A DNA stretch of 59,507 nt, from positions 1-59,507 of the forward strand of contig NZ_JAFBDH010000008.1 in NCBI RefSeq assembly GCF_016908115.1, in the 5' to 3' direction. The position numbers were made by a program, and so were the translations under genes. Source of the stretch: Peptoniphilus gorbachii (lineage in GTDB: Bacteria > Bacillota > Clostridia > Tissierellales > Peptoniphilaceae). Below the pieces are notes generated by a model. The model searched no databases and had not been told where the DNA came from. It worked only from the letters and a program-made list of their open reading frames with translations. Below, one piece after another: positions 53,409 to 59,507 of this stretch (its first letter is position 1; each line of letters begins with the position of its first letter).

Positions 53409-54704
53409 TCACCTCAATGATTCATATATATTTTTCAAATTGTATTCCATCATGTCTATAAAGTCGTCTCCAACGTCCCTTTCAATATCCCTGTTAATAT
53501 ATTCCATGGATATTAGGCCTTTTAGGTCGGCGCCAATTTCTTCTGCGATTATGTCTGCCCCATTTTTTGGCATACCATATTCGTAAAAGATTGTATTGAT
53601 CTTTCTATCCCTTGCGTCATCTATGGCCCTGGTGATCTTCTTTATACTTGGAGAATCTGTACTTGTTAGGCCTTGGAGAGGATATTGGATGAGGTCAAAG
53701 TCCTTGGCAAGGTAGGCAAAGGCAAAGTGACTCACAATAAATTCCTTTCTCTTAGTTTTCTTAAAGAGGTCCCTGTACTTGTAGTCAAGCTCTGTAAGCT
53801 TTCTCAAAGTCTTGGAAGCATTCTTCCTGTAGAGGCTTTTATTCTCTGGATAGAGCTTGGACATCTTGTATTCAATATCATTTACATATCTCTTGGCATT
53901 TCTAATACTCATCCAAGAGTGAGGATCGTAGGTTATCTTGTCCTCGTTAGTAGTTGAAGTATCACGAAGAACATCAAGTTTCATAGGATCTCCATGGGCA
54001 TCAAGCATCTTGTAAGAAAGTAGGTCTGTGGAAATTCTGTCGCTAAACATAATCCACCTTCCCTTCTTAGGAAGCTTGTAATAAATTTCTCCATGCTCAT
54101 GGCCCATCGCAAGCTTGTAAGTCTTCCTGTCCTCAACCTTTATTAAAGATTTTTGTGGAATATCTTCTCCGGGGTCCTCCATGATCTTTCGTCCCATCTT
54201 AACAAGGTCCTTTTCAGAGTAGTCCTTGTCGCAATAGAGGAAGGCAATCCTCATGTTGTCTTCGTGGGTGTGACCAAAGTCAAAGGAGTAGGTTTCCTTG
54301 TCAAAGTCGCCAGCCACCATGTATTGGAAGTCTCCAATGGCAGCAGCCCCCTTGTAGGAAATTAAATTTACCCCACTGGCAAGATTTAGGATATCCAAAT
54401 TTGGAAGGGTATTTGCAATTGAGTCTGCCCAGTTTTCCATATTTGCTCCATTTATAATCAAAAGGTCAGAATTTGACAGGTCCTTTATCCTTCTTGGAGT
54501 TGGCTCCCAGAGGTGGGGGTCCTGGTTTTTTGGCATGAGGATCCTTAGGTCCACAGTGTCACCAACTACGCTTTTAGTTAAGCTGTAGACTGGATAAAAG
54601 GAAGTGTAGACGACAGATTTTGCCTTGTCATCCTTTTCTGCTTTACAGGCAACTAGAGAAAAAGCCAAGAGAAATACAGTCATAATTTTTATTATTTTTG
54701 GCAT
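53409..54704 (-). CDS. znuA: Zinc-binding lipoprotein ZnuA with a large extra domain
   Basis: 431 aa; typical ZnuA/AdcA are about 300. The lipobox is LVAC with Cys20. The metal ligands of the family are visible: His64 (DPHLWEP), His262 (YDPHSW), His326 (VSHFAFAY) and an acidic residue near 401. Between the first and second ligands are 198 residues instead of roughly 80. The extra part (about 118-250) holds GHTH (144-147), a Cys158, GHEH (201-204) and His237. The usual His-rich loop is absent, so this insertion may take its role in metal capture. I do not recognise the inserted domain. Confidence 0.88.
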   Translation of the reverse strand: MPKIIKIMTVFLLAFSLVACKAEKDDKAKSVVYTSFYPVYSLTKSVVGDTVDLRILMPKNQDPHLWEPTPRRIKDLSNSDLLIINGANMENWADSIANTLPNLDILNLASGVNLISYKGAAAIGDFQYMVAGDFDKETYSFDFGHTHEDNMRIAFLYCDKDYSEKDLVKMGRKIMEDPGEDIPQKSLIKVEDRKTYKLAMGHEHGEIYYKLPKKGRWIMFSDRISTDLLSYKMLDAHGDPMKLDVLRDTSTTNEDKITYDPHSWMSIRNAKRYVNDIEYKMSKLYPENKSLYRKNASKTLRKLTELDYKYRDLFKKTKRKEFIVSHFAFAYLAKDFDLIQYPLQGLTSTDSPSIKKITRAIDDARDRKINTIFYEYGMPKNGADIIAEEIGADLKGLISMEYINRDIERDVGDDFIDMMEYNLKNIYESLR

Positions 54705-54730
54705 AAAGTCTCCTTTCTCTTAAAAAAATT

Positions 54731-54770
54731 TATCCCCGATGAACATCAAGAGATGAAACATCGAGGATAG
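54731..54770 (-). terminator. Hairpin between zinT and znuA
   Basis: Stem TTATCCCCGATG (54731-54742) and CATCGAGGATAG (54760-54771) with one mismatch, followed by a T-run on the minus strand. It terminates or attenuates zinT transcription; partial read-through would give more ZinT than ZnuABC. Confidence 0.75.
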
Positions 54771-54785
54771 AAAAAAATAGAAATA

Positions 54786-55421
54786 TTATTCAGCAACTTC
54801 TTCGTAAACTTGATCGATAGTTACTGTTGGACTAACAAATGTTGGGTACCAGTCATCTTTAGCTAACATTTCTTCAGCACTTCCTCCAACTCTTAAGTGG
54901 AAGTGTGGCATGTGGTCTTCGCCGTGAACTGGCATTAATAAAATTGTTGGATATTTTCCATTAGAAGAAAACTCGTACCAATAAAGAGTTTTTCCACCGT
55001 GTTCCATTGGGTGTTTGTCTACAAGTTTGTAGTCAGCCTTGTCAATTTCCTCTCCTTCAGGTCCAGTTAAGAAAGTTATGCTATCTCCATCAACCTTTAG
55101 GGCTCCAAAATCAACTGCAACGTGGTCAGCAAAATTCTTTTTAGCTTGATCTTCAGTGATGTTGTCTCTCTTAGCAACTTCCTCGTAAGCTCCCTTTAGT
55201 CCAGGATCATCAAGATAGTTGGCAATGTTATTCCATTCTCCGTCCCAGTCAGAAAGAGCAACTTCATCAGTAGCCTTATCTTCAGCCTTAGCCTCTACAT
55301 TTTGTTCAACCTTAGTGTTGTTCTCTTTAGGCTCATTCTTAGTTTCTTCCTTATTGCAAGCAACAAGAAGTGTTGCGGATAGGGCCAATAGGCCTAGTGA
55401 CAGTCTAAATTTTTTATTCAT
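54786..55421 (-). CDS. zinT: ZinT (YodA)-family zinc-binding lipoprotein
   Basis: 211 aa. The lipobox is LLVAC with Cys22, followed by a Lys/Glu/Asn-rich linker (about 23-55). The ZinT domain (about 55-211) has LSDWDGEWNNIANYL and the metal motif HGEDHMPHFHLRVGGS. ZinT passes zinc to ZnuA in Gram-negative bacteria; here it heads the zinT-znuA-znuC-znuB order. AGGAGG precedes the ATG. Confidence 0.92.
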   Translation of the reverse strand: MNKKFRLSLGLLALSATLLVACNKEETKNEPKENNTKVEQNVEAKAEDKATDEVALSDWDGEWNNIANYLDDPGLKGAYEEVAKRDNITEDQAKKNFADHVAVDFGALKVDGDSITFLTGPEGEEIDKADYKLVDKHPMEHGGKTLYWYEFSSNGKYPTILLMPVHGEDHMPHFHLRVGGSAEEMLAKDDWYPTFVSPTVTIDQVYEEVAE

Positions 55422-55439
55422 AATTCCTCCTTAAAATAT

Positions 55440-55527
55440 AAGTTATGTAATATTTTGTGAAGAATTTAAAGAAATTAGAAGAAAAAATTTTCTTATATGA
55501 AAGGATTTACAAAATATTACATAACTT
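55440..55527 (-). promoter_or_regulatory. 19-bp inverted repeat in the zinT leader, probable metal-regulator operators
   Basis: Arms 55440-55458 and 55509-55527 (AAGTTATGTAATATTTTGT and its exact complement) are 50 bp apart. Each arm begins just after a possible -35 on the minus strand (TTCACA and TTTACA), i.e. in a promoter spacer. ATGATATTAATCAT at 55532-55545 resembles a Fur-family site. Either two inverted operators or a long mRNA stem before the ribosome binding site. Between 55546 and 55809 I see no gene. Confidence 0.55.
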
Positions 55528-55720
55528 GTAAATGATATTAATCATCATTTTATAAGCCTAGTATAGCAAGTTCTAAAGTTTTATTTTAAAGTACTTATGC
55601 AAATTTATTTAATAAACACGAAGGATTATTATTTAGAAAAATTATTTTATTAAGATTTATTTGATCCCTCATAAAAAACCTTTAGAAATAATTGATTTTT
55701 AAAATAAAAATGAAAGGAAG

Positions 55721-55790
55721 TTACCCACAAAGCTCTCCCCCTAAGAGGAGTCCAGCAAGGCCTTATATTTATTTCTAGTTTTTTGGGTAA
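55721..55790 (+). promoter_or_regulatory. Unusual GC-rich leader segment before msrAB
   Basis: TTACCCA (55721-55727) and TTGGGTAA (55783-55790) could close a stem around a segment that is far richer in G and C (CTCTCCCCCTAAGAGGAG, 55733-55750) than the sequence around it. It may be a leader RNA structure or a remnant of another element. No known riboswitch was recognised. Confidence 0.35.
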
Positions 55791-55809
55791 AGGTAAGTTA
55801 GGTGATTAT

Positions 55810-56751
55810 ATGAAAAATATTAAAATTATATATTTAGCTGGTGGATGTTTTTGGGGAACAGAAGCCTATTTTAAAAAATTAAAGGGAATTTCTAAGACTC
55901 TTGTAGGTTATGCCAATGGCGATAGCGACGACACAAGTTATGAAATTGTATCAAGTACGGACCATGCAGAGACAGTAAAAATTTATTACGATTTTTCAAA
56001 AATTTCTCTTACAGAAATTCTCCTCCACTATTTTAGAATTATTAATCCAAAATCAATAAATAGACAGGGTAATGACATTGGAAGACAGTACCGCACAGGA
56101 ATTTATTGGGAAGACGGCGACTCTGAGTCAGAAAAAAATGTAAAGGACTTTATAAAATATGAGGAAGAAAAAATTGGCAAAGTTGCAGTAGAAATTTCTC
56201 CTATTAAAAATTTTGTAAAGGCAGAAGATTATCATCAAGACTACCTAGACAAAAATCCAGGAGGATATTGTCATGTAAATTTAAATAGAGCAGATGATCC
56301 AATAATAGATGATGATAGAGAATTTCTTGAAGAAAATAAAAGAGCTTATCTCGATGATATTTCCTATGATGTAATGGAAAATGCTGGCACTGAAAGACCT
56401 TTTACAAGCAAGTTAAACGACGAGTACAGAAGGGGTATTTATGTAGATAAACTTTCAAAAAAACCACTTTTTGCATCAAGTGACAAATTTGACTCTGGCT
56501 GTGGCTGGCCTTCTTTTTCTCGACCAATTGTATCAACTTATTTAGATGAAAATGTGGATAGGTCCTTTGGCATGCTAAGAACTGAAGTAAGATCAAATTC
56601 TTCAGACTCACACCTTGGTCATGTATTTCCTGACGGGCCAAGGGATAAGGGTGGCCTTAGGTATTGTATAAATGGTGCAGCCCTTTTATTTATTCCCTAT
56701 GAAGAAATGGATGAGAAGGGATATTCAGACTATAAAATTTTTGTTAAATAA
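55810..56751 (+). CDS. msrAB: Peptide methionine sulfoxide reductase MsrA-MsrB fusion
   Basis: 313 aa from ATG 55810, with AGGTGA upstream; a TTG at 55783 is rejected. MsrA (about 1-160) has the catalytic Cys13 in GGCFWGTEAYF. MsrB (about 185-313) has SGCGWPSFSRPI and the catalytic Cys286 in RYCING. It reduces both S and R sulfoxides of methionine. The extra zinc CxxC pairs of some MsrB are absent. It has its own terminator. Confidence 0.95.
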   Translation: MKNIKIIYLAGGCFWGTEAYFKKLKGISKTLVGYANGDSDDTSYEIVSSTDHAETVKIYYDFSKISLTEILLHYFRIINPKSINRQGNDIGRQYRTGIYWEDGDSESEKNVKDFIKYEEEKIGKVAVEISPIKNFVKAEDYHQDYLDKNPGGYCHVNLNRADDPIIDDDREFLEENKRAYLDDISYDVMENAGTERPFTSKLNDEYRRGIYVDKLSKKPLFASSDKFDSGCGWPSFSRPIVSTYLDENVDRSFGMLRTEVRSNSSDSHLGHVFPDGPRDKGGLRYCINGAALLFIPYEEMDEKGYSDYKIFVK

Positions 56752-56770
56752 AATTAATTATAAAAATTTT

Positions 56771-56798
56771 AGGACCAATATTTTTGGTCCTTTTTTTT
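56771..56798 (+). terminator. Terminator of msrAB
   Basis: Stem AGGACC (56771-56776) and GGTCCT (56786-56791) followed by eight T. Confidence 0.85.
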
Positions 56799-56893
56799 AA
56801 AATCCTATGATTTTTATTTTAAAAATAAAAATATTTAGTGATTTAAAAAATGATTTCCTAATTTTTATAGCTTTATCAGGCTGAAATTTTTCG

Positions 56894-56922
56894 TTGAAAA
56901 AGATTTTTTGATATGGTAATCT
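56894..56922 (+). promoter_or_regulatory. Probable glsA promoter
   Basis: TTGAAA (56894-56899) and TAATCT (56917-56922) are 17 bp apart. Transcription would begin at about 56929, i.e. at the only in-frame ATG, which argues against that ATG as the start codon. Confidence 0.45.
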
Positions 56923-56970
56923 ATTTACATGAGGAAAACAATCCCAAATAAATTTAAGGAGGTGAATTTT

Positions 56971-57894
56971 ATTATTTATACAGAAGAAATTTTGGAAGAG
57001 GCTCTCAATTTAGGTAGAAAATACTTACATGAAGGAGCTGTTGCAGATTATATTCCTGAACTTGCAAAAGTTGAAGCAAATAAAGTTGCAATTTCCACTA
57101 TTGAAGATGGAAAATTGACAAGTGTTGGAGATTCTAAAATAAAATTTTCTATTCAGTCTATTGTAAAGGTAATTTTATATGCTCTTGCAATGAAAAATTA
57201 CAAAGTTGCTGAACTTAAAAAATATGTAGGAGTTAGGCCTTCTGCAAAACCTTTTAACAGTGTTATTGAACTTGAACTTTCAGAAAAGAGGATACCAGTA
57301 AATCCTTTTATAAATGCTGGAGCAATTATTATAGTAGCTATTTTACACAATGTTTATAGAGAAAAAACTTTTGATGTAATACTTAAAAAAGCAAGTGAAT
57401 TTCTGGGAGAAGAAGTTGATTACAGTAGAGAAATTGCAGAGTCAGAAAAGGAATCATCTTTTACAAATAGGACCCTAATTTATTTAATGTTAGCTAAGGG
57501 AATTTTACCAAGTGACACAAAGGTAGAAGAAGTTTTAGATACATATTTTAAAGCTTGTTCAATTCTTGTTAACACAGAAAACTTAGCTCACATGTCCTAT
57601 GTAATTTCCAATGATGGAATTGACTTAGATGGAAAAGAAATTATAACTGCAAAGGAAGCAAAAGTTTTAAGGTCCCTTATGGCAACGTGTGGGACTTATG
57701 ACTACTCTGGAGATTTTGCAATAAGAGTGGGATTACCTGCTAAATCTGGAGTTGGTGGAGGAATTGTTACTGCATCAAAAAATAAAAATGGACTTGCAGT
57801 ATATGCTCCAAGACTTGATAAACATGGCAACTCATATTCTGGAGTTAGAATGTTAGAATTCTTATCGCAAAAATTAGACTTATCAATTTATTAG
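56971..57894 (+). CDS. glsA: Glutaminase, apparently with an AUU start
   Basis: 308 aa if read from ATT 56971. The serine-dependent glutaminase motifs are FSIQSIVKV (Ser-x-x-Lys), NPFINAGAI, CGTYDYSGDFAIRVGLPAKSG-like and SGVGGGIV. It hydrolyses glutamine to glutamate and ammonia. The open frame extends to ATG 56929, but a perfect AAGGAGG (56956-56962) lies inside that extension, eight bases before ATT 56971. A GTG at 56962 overlaps the Shine-Dalgarno. Starting at 56971 gives an N-terminus aligned with E. coli and Bacillus glutaminases. alsT follows after 11 bp. Confidence 0.9.
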   Translation: MIYTEEILEEALNLGRKYLHEGAVADYIPELAKVEANKVAISTIEDGKLTSVGDSKIKFSIQSIVKVILYALAMKNYKVAELKKYVGVRPSAKPFNSVIELELSEKRIPVNPFINAGAIIIVAILHNVYREKTFDVILKKASEFLGEEVDYSREIAESEKESSFTNRTLIYLMLAKGILPSDTKVEEVLDTYFKACSILVNTENLAHMSYVISNDGIDLDGKEIITAKEAKVLRSLMATCGTYDYSGDFAIRVGLPAKSGVGGGIVTASKNKNGLAVYAPRLDKHGNSYSGVRMLEFLSQKLDLSIY

Positions 57895-57905
57895 AGAGGT
57901 AAATA

Positions 57906-59309
57906 ATGGAAAAATTACTTTCAGCCGTTAATGGCGTTTTATATTATCCAATACTTATTATAGTATTACTAGCTTGTGGATTTTACTTCACAATTAGAAC
58001 AAAATTTATACAATTTGGATTACTTGGTGAAGCTTTTAAAGTTATAAAAGAAAAACCAGAAGGAAAAGATGATGTTTCTTCCTTCCAAGCACTTATGGTA
58101 TCAACAGCATCAAGAGTTGGTACAGGTAATATCGTTGGTGTTTCCAATGCAATTTGCCTTGGTGGACCAGGCGCAGTATTTTGGATGTGGATTATAGCAC
58201 TTATTGGTGGTGCATCAGCCTTTATAGAATCAACACTTGCACAAATTTATAAAAAACGTGGTGCAGATGGTGTATCTTATGGTGGACCTTCTTACTACAT
58301 AGAAAATGCCCTTGGATCAAGAGGACTTGGAGTTTTATTTGCAATAGCACTTATTGCAACTTATGCAGTAGGATTTAATATGCTTGCATCCTTTAACCTA
58401 CAAGACTCCTTTAGAGTTTATGACTTCTACGTTCCAGGAAAAACTTCTTGGATGATAGGTGCAGTTCTTGCTATATTAGCAGGCTATTGTATCCTTGGTG
58501 GTGGAAAGAGAATTATAAAATATACATCTTTACTAGTACCAATTATGGGCGTTATCTTCGTTATTATGGCTCTTGTAATGATAGTTATAAACATTAAAAA
58601 TATTCCAGCAATGTTTGGCATGATCTTTGAAGATGCCTTTAACTTTAGGGCAATTTTTGGTGGAGTTGCAGGTTCTGCTCTAGTACAAGGTATTAAGAGA
58701 GGACTTTACTCTAATGAAGCTGGTATGGGTTCTGCACCAAATGCTGCAGCATCAGCATCAGTTTCTCACCCTGTAAAACAAGGTCTAGTTCAAATGATTT
58801 CTGTATTCCTAGATACAATTGTTATTTGTTCAGCAACAGCTTTTATGTCACTTGCATCAGGCATTGCACCAACAGAAGAATTAGCAGGAGCACCTTTTGT
58901 ACAAGCATCACTTTCAACAGTATTTGGATCTTATGGAAATTTATTTATAACAATTTCTCTTGCTTTATTTGCTTTCACAACTCTACTTGGAAATCTTTAC
59001 TATGTAGATTCTTGTTTAACATACTTAAACAAAAAAACACCTTCAAAGACATTTATGCTTTGCTACAGAATTATTGCAACAATCCTAATTTTTGTAGGTG
59101 CAGGTATGGAAATGAATCTTGCATGGGACGTAGCTGATTTCTTAATGGGAGTTATGTGCTTAATTAACATTCCATCAATTATTATTCTTGGTGGCACTGC
59201 TCTTAAAGCTCTTGAAGACTATAAGGAACAAAGAGAAGAAGGCAAGAACCCAGTATTTAAAGCAGAAACAATTGGAATTGACACATCTAAATTAGAATAC
59301 TGGAAATAA
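57906..59309 (+). CDS. alsT: Sodium:alanine/glycine-type symporter (AGCS), probably glutamine uptake
   Basis: 467 aa membrane protein with about ten helices. AGCS motifs: TASRVGTGNIVGVSNAI, GPGAVFWMWIIALIGGASAF, GLYSNEAGMGSAPNAAA. GAGAGGT precedes the ATG. The operon with glutaminase matches the Bacillus glsA-glnT pair, so glutamine is the likely substrate although the family also carries alanine and glycine. Confidence 0.93.
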   Translation: MEKLLSAVNGVLYYPILIIVLLACGFYFTIRTKFIQFGLLGEAFKVIKEKPEGKDDVSSFQALMVSTASRVGTGNIVGVSNAICLGGPGAVFWMWIIALIGGASAFIESTLAQIYKKRGADGVSYGGPSYYIENALGSRGLGVLFAIALIATYAVGFNMLASFNLQDSFRVYDFYVPGKTSWMIGAVLAILAGYCILGGGKRIIKYTSLLVPIMGVIFVIMALVMIVINIKNIPAMFGMIFEDAFNFRAIFGGVAGSALVQGIKRGLYSNEAGMGSAPNAAASASVSHPVKQGLVQMISVFLDTIVICSATAFMSLASGIAPTEELAGAPFVQASLSTVFGSYGNLFITISLALFAFTTLLGNLYYVDSCLTYLNKKTPSKTFMLCYRIIATILIFVGAGMEMNLAWDVADFLMGVMCLINIPSIIILGGTALKALEDYKEQREEGKNPVFKAETIGIDTSKLEYWK

Positions 59310-59339
59310 GCAAGAATTAAAAATTAAAATATTTAAAGT

Positions 59340-59364
59340 GGACCTAATCTATTAGGTCCCTTTA
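59340..59364 (+). terminator. Terminator of glsA-alsT
   Basis: Stem GGACCTAA (59340-59347) and TTAGGTCC (59352-59359) with a four-base loop, followed by CTTTA. IS copy 4 begins at the end of the tract. Confidence 0.82.
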
Positions 59365-59507
59365 TTGTGACTTTAGTCAGTTGAGCACGCAACGCGTGCG
59401 AAACATAAAACGACCCGCTATGCGGGTAGGCAACAATAGGTTATACCAAAAATCACCTCAGTATTATAATAGAGTTGTTCAGACCTAAAATAATAAGAGG
59501 TGATTAA
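59365..59507 (+). mobile_element. IS200/IS605-family element, left end only (copy 4, cut by window edge)
   Basis: It matches copies 1-3 from TTGTGAC through the end hairpins and the AATCACCTC segment to the ribosome binding site. tnpA would start just beyond 59507. A C-to-G-type change at about 59391 disturbs one pair of the CTACCCGC stem. Confidence 0.9.

Noticed and set aside
56929-56970. Upstream ATG as the glutaminase start
   Set aside because: No Shine-Dalgarno, coincides with the predicted transcription start, and adds 14 residues not seen in the family; the strong AAGGAGG lies downstream of it.

Overview
The window is a piece of chromosome around the replication origin of a low-GC Gram-positive anaerobe. 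The AT-rich sequence, strong AGGAGG ribosome binding sites, the order rpmH-rnpA-yidD-yidC-jag-mnmE-mnmG-rsmG-parA-parB on one side and dnaA-dnaN-S4-recF-gyrB-gyrA on the other, a class I NrdAB pair, an SLH-anchored C69 peptidase and cysteine, threonine and glutamine catabolic genes point to Firmicutes/Tissierellia (a Gram-positive anaerobic coccus such as Peptoniphilus, Anaerococcus or a relative). The genus is an inference; no 16S gene is present.

Layout. 1-179: end of an IS200-type element. 371-2374: secreted C69 peptidase with three SLH repeats. 2391-3136: complete IS200-like element. 3174-8684 (minus): ftsH, nrdB, nrdA. 8897-10651 (minus): stalk-domain lipoprotein. 11109-11354 (minus): a self-contained small transcription unit with a 17-codon ORF. 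11362-14543 (minus): membrane protein, GH73 glucosaminidase and a folate operon (folE, HD protein, folB-folK fusion). 14708-17036: D,D-carboxypeptidase, tRNA-Arg, a small PII/NIF3-like protein and a holin-IV-like protein. 17275-27643 (minus): membrane protein, sigma factor, RsbW-like, RsbV-like, gyrA, gyrB, recF, S4, dnaN, dnaA. 27644-28032: oriC with nine DnaA boxes in two opposed groups. 28088-36222 (plus): rpmH to parB, with three parS-like palindromes before parA. 36226-39243: PhzF-like protein, small membrane protein, tRNA-Thr, glpK. 39300-44202 (minus): BceRS-like two-component system with an ATPase-permease fusion. 44414-51170: cysteine desulfidase, TraB/GumN protein, CobD-like aminotransferase, threonine aldolase, hemerythrin-like protein, Fic protein. 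51207-51952: second complete IS200-like copy. 51944-55421 (minus): zinc uptake operon zinT-znuA-znuC-znuB. 55810-59309: msrAB, glsA, alsT. 59365-59507: start of a fourth IS copy.

The most unusual signals are these. All four copies of one IS200-like element sit directly after the T-tract of a terminator-type hairpin, and all are oriented away from oriC. A 17-codon ORF has its own consensus promoter, Shine-Dalgarno and terminator. ZnuA carries an insertion of about 115 residues with GHTH and GHEH motifs where a His-rich loop normally sits. The zinT leader has two 19-bp inverted operator-like arms. The glutaminase gene appears to start at an AUU codon. The parS sites are a variant form. The anti-sigma factor has lost its ATP-binding signature. 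An HD phosphohydrolase lies inside the folate operon where a pathway step is missing. A Fic gene has an inverted repeat over its -10 box. I did not find a CRISPR array, prophage or large defence island.
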